64,000 nucleotides of DNA. Source: Bacteroidales bacterium. GTDB taxonomy: Bacteria; Bacteroidota; Bacteroidia; Bacteroidales; UBA6680. A program made the translations under genes and the position numbers. The notes under the pieces were generated by a model, which saw only the letters and a program-made list of their open reading frames with translations, was not told where the DNA came from and made no database searches. Positions within the stretch are counted from its first letter, which is position 1. Each line of letters opens with the position of its first letter. Location of the stretch: the NCBI GenBank assembly GCA_025210735.1, contig JAOARD010000057.1, positions 26,778 through 90,777 of the forward strand. Reading direction: 5' to 3'. Below, piece by piece: positions 8,604 to 18,066 of the stretch.

Positions 8604-9519
8604 TTTAAACGATTCGCAAATAACCACAGTAAGTAATAAGATTAAAGAGCAGGGGTTAAAATCATTTGCATTTTCTAATGAGTTATTAGACCATGTTTGT
8701 TGCCGTATTGAGCATCTTATGGAGAGTGGAAGTTCTTTTGAGAGTGCACTCAACCAATCCGCCTGTTTATACCAAAAAAAGGAGATAAATAAGATAAGGA
8801 AAAACTTTGCCATTATTCTCAACTATAGCAGCTTCATTAACTCTTTTGTTATTTACCTAAGTCTTCTGTTTTATTTTGGTAGTTGGCTGTTTGGTTACGG
8901 GCAAGTTGATTGGATAGGTTTGGTGGCCTTTGTTCTTATTTCTGCTTTACTTTTCCGTTATAACTTGTTATTCTGTACCGACAATAACCATAGGTTCAGT
9001 AAATCATTAATAGCACTCTCTTCTGTTGGTTTTGTTTTTTTTGTAACAGGTTATCTAAAACGGTTTCTCTGGCTGAACTTCGGCTTTAGCGGGCAGCATG
9101 TAATGCCAATAATGCTATTTTCCTGGCTTATTATCTCAATAACCGGATTTGTTTACGTTAAAACAATGTCTCCTAAAAAGAGTAACAGGTTAATTTATTC
9201 TATAACATTTATGCAGGTTGTATTGGCATGTATGAGCATATCTACATTTGTATTTCCTGTTACTATGCAATACATTCCGCTATACGCTACTATTATAATA
9301 GCCATTAACGTAGTAAGTTTTCTGTTGTTATATTGGTTAAAATCTAAGGGTAAAAGTTTTATAAGGCTTATTATTGTTAGTTCAAGCTTTATGGTTTTTG
9401 TATATCTGCCACATAAATCTATACCTGATAAAAACAGCAATAGTACGCTACCTGAAGTAAAGTCAAATAAAAATGTACAATTATCTAAACCTACATTTTA
9501 TCCAAATTCAAATCTATGA
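8596..9519 (+). CDS. polytopic membrane protein of a PadR operon
   Basis: 307 residues. The start at ATG 8596 is preceded by GGAGGAG, a strong Shine-Dalgarno, unusual for this phylum. The N-terminal soluble region has FSNELLDHVCCRIE, a motif seen in Bacteroidota membrane proteins encoded next to PadR-like regulators. About seven hydrophobic segments follow between residues 75 and 285. The function is not known; sensing or transport is conceivable. It overlaps the next gene by four bases (ATGA). Confidence 0.75.
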   Translation: MPDLNDSQITTVSNKIKEQGLKSFAFSNELLDHVCCRIEHLMESGSSFESALNQSACLYQKKEINKIRKNFAIILNYSSFINSFVIYLSLLFYFGSWLFGYGQVDWIGLVAFVLISALLFRYNLLFCTDNNHRFSKSLIALSSVGFVFFVTGYLKRFLWLNFGFSGQHVMPIMLFSWLIISITGFVYVKTMSPKKSNRLIYSITFMQVVLACMSISTFVFPVTMQYIPLYATIIIAINVVSFLLLYWLKSKGKSFIRLIIVSSSFMVFVYLPHKSIPDKNSNSTLPEVKSNKNVQLSKPTFYPNSNL

Positions 9520-9887
9520 GAATCATTATCTACATATCAGGAATTTTGGGAACACTGTTACTTGTGCTTTGGACTATAGTAACAGTGTTGGAACTACCAT
9601 TGAATAGAGTATTTTTTATCTCAGGATTAGCGCTACTTCTACTGATATTTATACCATTGGTAATTATAGATAGATACCTTCAGAACAGAAAGATTAACAA
9701 AACTATTGATTCATACAAAAAAGCAGACAAGAAAACCACTCAACAGAAAAAAGGAGAATCGGCAAGTAAAGGGTGGGGCATGAATAACTCTCCATTCAGA
9801 GAAAGGAGATCTGGTTTAACATGGGGAGGCGGAAATATTAAAGGAGCCAATGCAACCAGAGGTACAAGAAGATCATTTTTAAAATAG
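9516..9887 (+). CDS. small two-helix membrane protein
   Basis: 123 residues with two hydrophobic helices (about 1-20 and 28-50) followed by a basic tail rich in Lys, Gly and Arg (KKADKKTTQQKKG, then GLTWGGG). The start overlaps the upstream stop by four bases, so it is translated with the PadR-operon membrane protein. No family recognised; the basic tail could bind lipid head groups or nucleic acid, but this is speculation. Confidence 0.65.
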   Translation: MRIIIYISGILGTLLLVLWTIVTVLELPLNRVFFISGLALLLLIFIPLVIIDRYLQNRKINKTIDSYKKADKKTTQQKKGESASKGWGMNNSPFRERRSGLTWGGGNIKGANATRGTRRSFLK

Positions 9888-9897
9888 ACTAACTATC

Positions 9898-11229
9898 ATG
9901 AAAGCAACAGGATTATTTACATTTTTCATTTTTATCTCAACTATCTGTTTTGGTCAGAAAAAAGCGGATCTGTTTGATATTCTTTTTAGTACAATGAATC
10001 AACGTGGTCAGTTTTACGGTAACGTACTGATTGCGGAACAGAATGAGGTTATTTTCTCAAAAAGTTATGGATTTGCTGATAGAGAAAGTAAAGAACGGTT
10101 AAATGAGCAGACCCTGTTTAATGTTGGTTCTGTAAGCAAGGCTTTTACAGCAATAGCAGTAATCCAGCTTGCTGAAAAAAATAGACTGGATTTAACAGAG
10201 AAGGTTCAGAGATATCTACCCGAATTTCCATATCCAGACATTACAGTTCATCATCTTTTGGTACATGCAAGCGGATTGCCTGACGATAATACTCTACTAA
10301 AAAACAGTGATTGGGACAATTCAGGAATAGCTACAAACAGAGATGTAATATCGGCGTTATATGAGCAAAAACCGGAGTTGCAGTTTACACCCGGAGAAAG
10401 AAGTGAATATAGTAATTTAGGTTACATAATATTAGCAAATATTGTAAAACAAGTATCGGAAACTGATTTCAAAGAGTATTTGCATAATAATGTATTTAAA
10501 CCAGCAGGTATGGTACGAACAAGTATCTATAATGCAGATGAAATCAGACAAATAGATAATGTTGCCAAAGGGTATGTGTTATATCCTTTTACCGGCAGGT
10601 ATGAGGAGGCTGTTAAGGTTCCGGAATTTATCTCAGATTATGTTGTAAGCGGATTTCAAGGGGATGGAAATGTATATTCAACAACAACAGACTTATTTAA
10701 TTTTTACAAGGCTCTTTTTAATAATTCTTTGATCTCTAAAGAGTCATTGAAAATTGCGTTTCAGAAACATATTCCTGCTAAAATGGAGGGCACTCAAGAT
10801 TTTGGCAATAGTTATGGTTATGGATGGACAGTAATAAATGCACCTGTACAGATAGTTCAGAGAGGTGGAGAGTTGGCAGGATACGTCTCAAATACAATCT
10901 GGAACATAACAAAAGAGCGTCTGATAATATACCTTAGCAACGATTATTTGGCATATACCTCTTATCAAAACCAGATACCGTTTTCAATTGCTGGAATATT
11001 TAATCAGAACAGATTGCAGATACCTAAAATGGTTGCAAGTGTGGAGCTGACAAAGATGGTGATAACAAGTACTGAAGAAAACCTGATTAAAAAAATTGAA
11101 GAGATAAAAAACAGACCCGATCTGTATAATATAGATCTACAGGGGTTGAGATTTTTAGTAATGAAATTGGGGCAAACAGGAAACAAAGAAAAAGCAGATC
11201 TGATTATAAATAACTTTAAACCAGAATAG
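9898..11229 (+). CDS. secreted serine hydrolase (beta-lactamase/class C fold)
   Basis: 443 residues with a signal peptide ending at about residue 19 (ICFGQ). Penicillin-binding-protein fold motifs: S78-V-S-K81 in NVGSVSKAFTA, YSNLGY at about 168, and a QRGGEL motif in place of the HxG/KTG strand. Such Bacteroidota proteins (Pfam beta-lactamase) are esterases, D-aminopeptidases or peptidoglycan-related hydrolases rather than resistance enzymes. It follows the small membrane protein by 10 bp and is probably under PadR control. Confidence 0.88.
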   Translation: MKATGLFTFFIFISTICFGQKKADLFDILFSTMNQRGQFYGNVLIAEQNEVIFSKSYGFADRESKERLNEQTLFNVGSVSKAFTAIAVIQLAEKNRLDLTEKVQRYLPEFPYPDITVHHLLVHASGLPDDNTLLKNSDWDNSGIATNRDVISALYEQKPELQFTPGERSEYSNLGYIILANIVKQVSETDFKEYLHNNVFKPAGMVRTSIYNADEIRQIDNVAKGYVLYPFTGRYEEAVKVPEFISDYVVSGFQGDGNVYSTTTDLFNFYKALFNNSLISKESLKIAFQKHIPAKMEGTQDFGNSYGYGWTVINAPVQIVQRGGELAGYVSNTIWNITKERLIIYLSNDYLAYTSYQNQIPFSIAGIFNQNRLQIPKMVASVELTKMVITSTEENLIKKIEEIKNRPDLYNIDLQGLRFLVMKLGQTGNKEKADLIINNFKPE

Positions 11230-11920
11230 CAACTGTACTAATCAACATATGATAGCAGCGTCTGGATGCATTAACAATTAAAACCAGAACTGTTGAAGGT
11301 TAATTAATGAAATGCAATTGTATATATAGGTGTTATTGTTTTTCCATAAACAGGATAACTTGCATCAGTTTTTATACCGTTATATTATGTTTGCAGTGTT
11401 TGGTGTTTTGGTAATATTACACATCCGGAGTTAAAAATAAAACAACTATCATAATCAAATTATACCATAAAAATAAAAGTCAACTATTCCTTTTGAAAAA
11501 TTACAGTTTTTGTAAAATATTGATTATAACAAATATCATTTGTTTAAGTTATGTGAATGCAATAACAGTATACATAAAAAACACCATTCAGTTTACAACC
11601 CAAAATAAACATATCTGCCTGCTTTTGTGTAAAACAACACGATAAACGTTGTGTATATATTGTTATTTTATATATTTATAACCGAAAACCAAACTATAAT
11701 GCTAACACTATTTAGACAATCTGATATAAGAGAAATAAGTGCAGCAGTGCACTTATAAATTAGTTAGCGTTCATGTAATAAAAGCGTACTAATTAGAATA
11801 AACCAATGAAAAGCCAACGCACAAATAGCACATTTGCAAGTTCTAATACACAAGCCGAGACTTCAGATTGCAAAAGAGTTATTTCTTTGCCTATGCGCCA
11901 ACTATATAAAGTGGATTAAG
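11230..11920. other. non-coding stretch before the Gabija-like pair
   Basis: About 690 bp with no convincing gene. It contains a perfect hairpin at 11735-11756 (nine-base arms ATAAGTGCA/TGCACTTAT, loop GCAG), which could end transcription or mark a structured leader, and a run typical of Bacteroidota accessory spacers (AGCCAACGCACAAATAGCAC at 11811-11830) immediately before the GajA-like gene. Confidence 0.6.
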
Positions 11921-14053
11921 ATGTATATATCAAAATTATCAATAAGAAATTTCAGAAATTTTAGTAACGTTTCTTTAGGCTTTAATAAAGGAGTAAATAC
12001 CATAATCGGTGAGAATGGCTCTGGAAAAACAAATCTATTTCACGCAATAAGATTATTGGTAGATGAAAGTATGCCAAGAGTGACCAAATTATTTGAGACT
12101 GATTTTAACCGCTCAATAGGTGATTGGAGAGGACATTGGATAATAATTCAGTTAGAATTCCTAGAATTGGATGCAAGTGAAGAGGCTCAGTCTATTGCAA
12201 TGTATAAAATCGGTGCAGTTGATGATTACGAAAGTTCAAAAGGAACTTATTCATTATATTTTAGACCAAGGATTGAATTTAGGCGGAATCTTTTTGAGCT
12301 TTCAGAAGACGATGATAAAAATGAAGTTGAACTTGAAAGGATATTGAGTAGAATATCCATAAATGATTACGAATCCGTTTTTACAGGAAGAGGAAATGTG
12401 GATTTCACAATAGATGATAATTATTCAAAATATGTAGGTGATTTTAATTCAATAGTTTTTCCAGACCCAGATGAAGAGAAAACTGATATTTATGGGGTGA
12501 AAATGTACGGTATTTCTATTCCAAATGAATTTGCTTGCACATTTGCGAAGGCATTGAGAGATGTAGAGTCAGACCTCCGTTCATACCGCGATAATCCATT
12601 GCTAAACTTACTAAGAGATAAGGAAAAGAACATATCCGTAGATAAAAAGAAAGATATTGAAGAACAAGTTGAAGATTTAAATACAGAAATATCAAATCTT
12701 GAAGAAGTTAAAGGTGTTTCAATGGGTATTACAAATACAATTAAAGAAGCAGTTGGAGAAACATATGCACCAAATGTTAATATAAAGTCTGAGTTACCAT
12801 CGGAAATGGAGAAATTGCTTCAATCATTAAAATTATGGGTTGGCGACCCAGATGAAGAAGGACATGAAGGAAGGTTATGGGAGTTGAGCCTAGGAGGAAC
12901 AAACTTAATATACTTATCTCTTAAGTTATTGGAATTTGAAAAAGTAAAAAGAGAAAATAAAATAGCAAATTTCATATTGATTGAAGAGCCAGAAGCTCAT
13001 ATTCATACTCACATTCAAAAAACTCTTTTTAGTAATTTAGATAAACAAAAGACACAAGTTTTTATTTCAACTCATTCAACTCATATTTCATCAGTGAGTT
13101 CCATTAGTTGTATGAATATCTTAGGGCGAGAAAGCCAAAAAACTGAAGTATATAATCCAGCAAATCAATTAAAGAAAGGGGATGTTGTAAAGCTAGAAAG
13201 ATATTTAGATGCAAATAGAACTAATTTGTTGTTTGCCAAAGGTGTAATTTTGGTTGAAGGAGATGCTGAACATATTCTAATTCCTGAATTAGTTAAAAAG
13301 GTTCTAGGAGTTTCTTTAGATGAATTAGGAGTATCAATGATTAATATTGGTAGCACAGGTTTTGAAAATGTTGCTCAACTGTTTCATGAGGATCGTGTGA
13401 AACGGAACTGTAGTATTATTACAGATAATGACATCTCAATTATTACGCTACCCGATGATATAGAAAAAGATTCTTATTATGAGAAGTCTTGTAGACAATC
13501 TGAAATATCAGGTAAAGAAAGAAAAGTAAAACTAGATGCTTATTGTGAAGATAATGACTACATAAAACCTTTTTATGCGAAACATACTTTTGAAGTGGAT
13601 TTTTTGACTTCCAATAATTCGCATGAAATTATTGAAGTAATAAACAATGAATATAAAAGGCAAGCTGATAAAGATAAAATATCAAAGCTACTAAACAATA
13701 AGGATGTAGCTGTTTGTGGTAAGGAGGTGCTAAGGTTAGCTGAGAAATTCGGAAAAGGATGGTTTGCCATAATGATTTCTGGAAGGATTGATAACATAAC
13801 TGTTATCCCCAATTATATTTTAAGGGCAATTGCATTCGCTTGTCCTTATATTAGTAACAGTGCTCTTGCGACAGTCGCAAAATATCGTTTAACTAAATTA
13901 AACAAACGTCATTTCAAAGAAGACAAAACTGATTACAAACAATTATTGAAAGATTTTGAGGCTTTCAATAATACTGCTGAATCACTTCAATTCTACAAAG
14001 AAAATATGAAAAAGGATGTTCTAACACAATTTATTGACTTATTAGATGCTTAA
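11921..14053 (+). CDS. gajA: GajA-like OLD nuclease of a Gabija system
   Basis: 710 residues from ATG 11921 (MYISKLSIRNFRNF, the usual start of such ATPases; an upstream TTG extension is unlikely). Walker A GENGSGKT at 30-37; signature-like LSLGGTNLIYLSLKLL near 322-337; Walker B ILIEEPEAHIH near 352; H-loop STHSTH near 385; TOPRIM motif ILVEGDAEH near 444-452 and TDNDISI near 500. In Gabija, GajA is a sequence-specific DNA nicking enzyme held off by nucleotides and acts with GajB. The protein is longer than the Bacillus cereus GajA (under 600 residues). It overlaps the helicase gene by 8 bp, the classic two-gene arrangement. Confidence 0.85.
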   Translation: MYISKLSIRNFRNFSNVSLGFNKGVNTIIGENGSGKTNLFHAIRLLVDESMPRVTKLFETDFNRSIGDWRGHWIIIQLEFLELDASEEAQSIAMYKIGAVDDYESSKGTYSLYFRPRIEFRRNLFELSEDDDKNEVELERILSRISINDYESVFTGRGNVDFTIDDNYSKYVGDFNSIVFPDPDEEKTDIYGVKMYGISIPNEFACTFAKALRDVESDLRSYRDNPLLNLLRDKEKNISVDKKKDIEEQVEDLNTEISNLEEVKGVSMGITNTIKEAVGETYAPNVNIKSELPSEMEKLLQSLKLWVGDPDEEGHEGRLWELSLGGTNLIYLSLKLLEFEKVKRENKIANFILIEEPEAHIHTHIQKTLFSNLDKQKTQVFISTHSTHISSVSSISCMNILGRESQKTEVYNPANQLKKGDVVKLERYLDANRTNLLFAKGVILVEGDAEHILIPELVKKVLGVSLDELGVSMINIGSTGFENVAQLFHEDRVKRNCSIITDNDISIITLPDDIEKDSYYEKSCRQSEISGKERKVKLDAYCEDNDYIKPFYAKHTFEVDFLTSNNSHEIIEVINNEYKRQADKDKISKLLNNKDVAVCGKEVLRLAEKFGKGWFAIMISGRIDNITVIPNYILRAIAFACPYISNSALATVAKYRLTKLNKRHFKEDKTDYKQLLKDFEAFNNTAESLQFYKENMKKDVLTQFIDLLDA

Positions 14054-15788
14054 AGGGTTAAATAAACAGCAAAAAAAGGCTGTTATTGAAGAAGGTAATG
14101 TTCTTTTAACTGCTTGCCCTGGTAGTGGAAAAACAAGAACGCTAACCTATAAGATAGCATACGAACTAGAAAGGCTAACTAGTTCAAAAAAAATTATTAT
14201 AGCAGTTACATTTACTAATAGAGCTGCTGATGAAATAAAAAGGCGCATTCGAAATTTAAATGCTGAGGATACTAATTTATGGGCAGGAACAATACACTCA
14301 TTTTGTTTGGAGTGGATATTAAGACCCTATATGTGTTATTTAGATGAGCTTAAGAATGGCTTTTCAATTTCAGATGAGTACAATACTGAGAATATAATTA
14401 ATGAGTTAAAGAAAGATTATGGCCTAAACTATTGGACACAAATATCAACTAGGTATTTGCCGAATGGTGAAAAAGAAGAAATAGAAAATAGAGATTTGTT
14501 AGATGAATATCATGAGCAAATAGCCAGTGATAAACTTATAGATTTTGACCAAATATTACATTACTCACATTGTTTAATATCAACTTATCCTAAAATATCG
14601 GAAACTTTAAAAAATATGTTTCAGCTTATTTGTGTTGATGAATACCAAGATACCCAAAAGTTACAGTATGCTATATTGGCAAATATAATGAAAGGTGTTT
14701 CAGGCAATTGTAAAATGTTTATGGTTGGTGATTCTGACCAAGCAATTTATGGTTCATTAGGAGGTGTTGCAAAGTCTAAAGCTGAAATTGAATCTGAATT
14801 TGGTACATTATTTATTAATAAGGAGTTGTCAGGTAATTATAGAAGCAATCAAGAAATTATTGATTATTATACAAATTTTCAGATATCTGATATTGAAATT
14901 AAAGCACTTGGGTCAAATGCCGAAGAAAAATCAATTATTACCTTTAATAAGGTGGTACATAAAGATGACTTGGTAGAATATATTGCTACAATTATTAGAG
15001 AAAAGATTAAAGATGGAATTCCTGAACATGAAATATGTGTTCTAGCACCAAATTGGTTTTTAGTCATCCCTATGGGCAGAAAATTAAAATCATTATTGCC
15101 CGAGATTAAATTTGATGCCGTAGGACTTTCTCCCTTACTGAAAAATAAAGAAAATGTATGGTTTAAAATAGCACGATTATTTCTCGTTTCGCCTTCACCA
15201 AAGACTTACCTAACAAGGAAGAGGTGGTCAACTGAACTATTAAATGAATTAAAAGATTATGGAATAGTACTATTTGAAAACGATGAGTTTAAATCTAAAC
15301 GATTACTGAAAATTATTAATTCAATATATTCAGAAGAATCTGATGGTCTAAAATACTTGACAGATTGCTTTCTACAGTTTTTTGAAAAATTAGAAATAGA
15401 AATTGCACTCAACGAACATCTGCAACTACAATGGGATACATTTTTTGATGGAGCTGAAAAGAGATTGGAAAATCCAGATTTTGATTTAGCAAAAGATATT
15501 GAAAGTTTTAGAAAAATGTTTAAGCATGAAGAAGGGGTTGTTGTTAATACTTGTCATGGAATTAAAGGGGAAGAATTTGATACTGTTATAGCATTTGGAT
15601 TATTACATGGTAAACTACCAAATTGGAATGAAAGAACTGAAAAAGCAGCGGAGAAGTTACTATATGTGATTTGTTCAAGAGCAAAACGAGAATTGCACAT
15701 GATTTCAGAGACAGGAAGAGTTACAGGTTCTCGTAAACCATATAACCCGACAACACAATTAAACTCTGTTGATTATGACTATGATTAG
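14046..15788 (+). CDS. gajB: GajB-like UvrD/PcrA-family helicase
   Basis: 580 residues, superfamily 1A helicase. Motif I ACPGSGKT at 23-30, motif II CVDEYQDTQ near 197, motif III GDSDQAIYGSLGG near 228, motif V TCHGIKGEEFDTVIAFG near 503, and motif VI LYVICSRAKREL near 540. GajB homologues hydrolyse ATP on DNA ends and assemble on the GajA tetramer. Compact relative to PcrA (about 720 residues), as expected for GajB. Co-directional and overlapping with gajA. Confidence 0.87.
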   Translation: MLKGLNKQQKKAVIEEGNVLLTACPGSGKTRTLTYKIAYELERLTSSKKIIIAVTFTNRAADEIKRRIRNLNAEDTNLWAGTIHSFCLEWILRPYMCYLDELKNGFSISDEYNTENIINELKKDYGLNYWTQISTRYLPNGEKEEIENRDLLDEYHEQIASDKLIDFDQILHYSHCLISTYPKISETLKNMFQLICVDEYQDTQKLQYAILANIMKGVSGNCKMFMVGDSDQAIYGSLGGVAKSKAEIESEFGTLFINKELSGNYRSNQEIIDYYTNFQISDIEIKALGSNAEEKSIITFNKVVHKDDLVEYIATIIREKIKDGIPEHEICVLAPNWFLVIPMGRKLKSLLPEIKFDAVGLSPLLKNKENVWFKIARLFLVSPSPKTYLTRKRWSTELLNELKDYGIVLFENDEFKSKRLLKIINSIYSEESDGLKYLTDCFLQFFEKLEIEIALNEHLQLQWDTFFDGAEKRLENPDFDLAKDIESFRKMFKHEEGVVVNTCHGIKGEEFDTVIAFGLLHGKLPNWNERTEKAAEKLLYVICSRAKRELHMISETGRVTGSRKPYNPTTQLNSVDYDYD

Positions 15789-16073
15789 CTCACGCTTAAG
15801 ACAAGTATATTGTCAGGTCGTACTAGCAAACACACTTTCAAAACCTGCCAAAGAGATTTTCTTACCAACTCACGAGCTGACGGGAAGAAAGCACGAAAAA
15901 CTAACAATAGATATAGGCCATTTGGTGGATAGGCAAATTTGAAAATGAGTAGAATTAATAAAATATACAGATGTTTGATAGGTTAGTGTTTCAAAATGCC
16001 AAACGTCCCATATTCGAGCCGTTGTGTGTAATTGATAATTAGCTAATCAGGATTAACCATTAAAATAAATAGT

Positions 16074-17375
16074 TTGAAAAGATCATTTGAAAAGGAGTTT
16101 GATTGGAGAAAATACTTCATTGTAAGTGAGAATATAATTCGACAGAAAGAACATTCTGAAATTGAATTCAAAGAAAGTTTTCATAGTCCGAAACATAAGG
16201 ATAAGAAATTGCATAAGTGGATTGCTAGTTTTGCGAATGCTAATGGTGGTTTGATAATTTATGGTGTTAAGGATAATGGAGAATTAGTTGGGTTGAAGAA
16301 TAGAAAGTTACATGAATTTGACAACAAAGATTTGTCTCAGGAACTTTTAGATTTTTTTGCCCCAGAAATAAAGTTTGAACTTTTCATAAAAGAAGTAGAA
16401 AGTTTTGAATTAGGTTTTTTGTATATTTATAAATCCCTTGACAAACCTGTTGTGGCTATTAAAAGTGCAAATAATAACATCCAAGAGAGTGATATATTTT
16501 ACAGATATCCTGGGCAAAGTCGTAAAATATCTTATGGAGATTTGAGAAATATTTTTGAAGAAAGATATGAGAAACTAAATGAAAAGTGGATTAGGTTGAT
16601 GAATAATGTTGCTACAATCGGGGTTGAAAATGTAGGGCTTTTAAACATTGAAAATGGTGAGTTGATAGGTTCAAACAATAAATTATTGATTCCAGAAACA
16701 TTATTAGATAAAGTTAAATTTATAAACGAAGGAAAATTTGTTGAAAAAGAGGGAGCTCCAGCATTAAAGCTAATTGGTGATGTACAACCAATTGAAAGCA
16801 ATAAGGTTATCCAATTAGTCGAGAAGAAATATCAAATAATTACTCATTTTGAACTGTATAAGTCTTTCTTTCAGCAGAATTTAGATTCTGAGACAGCCAA
16901 AGAATTTTTTCGCAAGGTACTATATGAAAATACAGTTTATTATCCTATATACTATTATTTGGTAAGTGCAGGATTGGATAAAGAGACTGTTACTAAGCTG
17001 TTAGACAAAGAAAAAGGGGCTAAGGTAAATGAAGTTAAGAAGAGATTAGAAAAGGAAAATAATAATTATATAAGATTTGAAAATGGTAATTTAAAGACAG
17101 AAACAGATGCTGCAAAATGTATTCTCTCTTCTTATGATTCATTAAAAAGGAATGCTAATCTTGATATTTCTAAAATGGATTCTTCTGAAATTCGTTATTT
17201 AGTTCAGGCCATTACACATTTAAAGGAGGAAGAAGTAGACCTCAAATATATTGTTGTAATTTTGAAGGAATTATATGACAATCACTTCAACCAAACAGGG
17301 ACTACGAAATCTTTTATACGAAAAGCAATCTGTCATGTTGACTTGATTATATTTGGGAAAAAATATTTTGAATAG
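16074..17375 (+). CDS. AlbA_2/Schlafen-like domain protein
   Basis: 433 residues from a TTG at 16074; there is no nearby ATG. The N-terminal AlbA_2 domain is clear: SEIEFKESFH (residues 28-37), then KWIASFANANGGLIIYGVKD (48-67) and GELVGL. In Schlafen-type proteins the Glu/Glu/Lys cluster of this domain forms an RNase site, and bacterial members often sit in defence islands. The 280-residue C-terminal part is helical and unassigned. It stands 285 bp after the Gabija-like pair as a separate transcription unit. Confidence 0.75.
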   Translation: MKRSFEKEFDWRKYFIVSENIIRQKEHSEIEFKESFHSPKHKDKKLHKWIASFANANGGLIIYGVKDNGELVGLKNRKLHEFDNKDLSQELLDFFAPEIKFELFIKEVESFELGFLYIYKSLDKPVVAIKSANNNIQESDIFYRYPGQSRKISYGDLRNIFEERYEKLNEKWIRLMNNVATIGVENVGLLNIENGELIGSNNKLLIPETLLDKVKFINEGKFVEKEGAPALKLIGDVQPIESNKVIQLVEKKYQIITHFELYKSFFQQNLDSETAKEFFRKVLYENTVYYPIYYYLVSAGLDKETVTKLLDKEKGAKVNEVKKRLEKENNNYIRFENGNLKTETDAAKCILSSYDSLKRNANLDISKMDSSEIRYLVQAITHLKEEEVDLKYIVVILKELYDNHFNQTGTTKSFIRKAICHVDLIIFGKKYFE

Positions 17376-17404
17376 TTTTAGACAAATCAACTACACAAAA
17401 CAAA

Positions 17405-17463
17405 GGCTCATAAAACATAACTCTCTGCTGCAAGCGCAACACAAAGAGTTACGTTTCATAGCC
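17405..17463. repeat. long imperfect inverted repeat
   Basis: GGCTCATAAAACATAACTCT (17405-17424) pairs with AGAGTTACGTTTCATAGCC (17445-17463), leaving a 20-base loop; mismatches are mostly G-U compatible. It lies just 3' of the AlbA_2 gene and ends a few bases before the apparent group II intron 5' end (17470). It could be a terminator or a recombination site. Confidence 0.6.
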
Positions 17464-17469
17464 GAGACG

Positions 17470-17798
17470 TGTGTGCCAGGCATGGGTATTAACTATAAGA
17501 TGTAAGTCCTGAACAGGCGGAGGTAAACCGAACTGTTAGCAAGTGGCAAGGTGCCTCGGTGCAACCCAACCACTGAAGAAACACGAAGTATTCACGAGTT
17601 CAAAATAAAGAGATCACAGATGAGTAAAGCCAGACTGCAAAATCCTGTACTGATGAACAAGAACCGTATAAAGAGGCTGGTGTCTGTATGGATAATATAG
17701 CACGTCATACCGGTACGTACGGTGGTACTTCAATATAACTCAGTAGAACTGTGAGAGGGTGGAGATACGAATTCTTTTCGTATCTTGCTCTACTCGAT
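17470..17798 (+). mobile_element. degenerate ORF-less group II intron remnant
   Basis: The segment opens GTGTGCCAGGCATGGG, like the 5' consensus (GUGYG) of bacterial group II introns, followed by short paired elements typical of domain I. It closes with a hairpin resembling domain VI: arms GTGGAG/CTCTAC plus ATACGAA/TTCGTAT around 17759-17794, then CTACTCGAT, an AY-type 3' end. Directly after the end, the sequence becomes a fragment of a hydrolase gene, as expected for a 3' exon. No reverse transcriptase is present and domain V could not be identified, so the element is deleted and presumably inactive. The 5' flank is unrelated to the hydrolase. Confidence 0.5.
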
Positions 17799-17907
17799 TG
17801 ACAGAGGATTTTCTAAAGATCTGTATGATAACTATCAAAAAAAATTAAAGGTGAAATATAAACGTGATAGGGAATCAAACCTACAGATATTGGTACCTGA
17901 TTTTGAA
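17797..17907 (+). pseudogene. fragment of a secreted alpha/beta hydrolase gene
   Basis: Thirty-seven codons (IDRGFSKDLYDNYQKKLKVK and on to ILVPDFE) match residues about 232-268 of the intact hydrolase at 25122-26198 with few changes (for example EFPKDLYDNYQKTLKVKYKR there). Nothing of the rest of the gene is present. It lies immediately 3' of the intron-like element and looks like its stranded 3' exon. Confidence 0.8.
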
Positions 17908-18066
17908 GTTTATAGTCTTGTTGTTATTAGAGTACTGCCTTATCTGTGGTTCAGCAGAGGGTAATATATTATAAATCCTATTTGTATATATTAAAATAAT
18001 ATCACACGGTATTAGGTTAAACGTTATTTTTTGTGTATATTCATATTGCTTCAAAAACAGAAAGAT

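Noticed and set aside
17470..17798. Intron-encoded reverse transcriptase inside the group II intron remnant
   Set aside because: The segment is only about 330 bp and has no reverse-transcriptase motifs in any frame.
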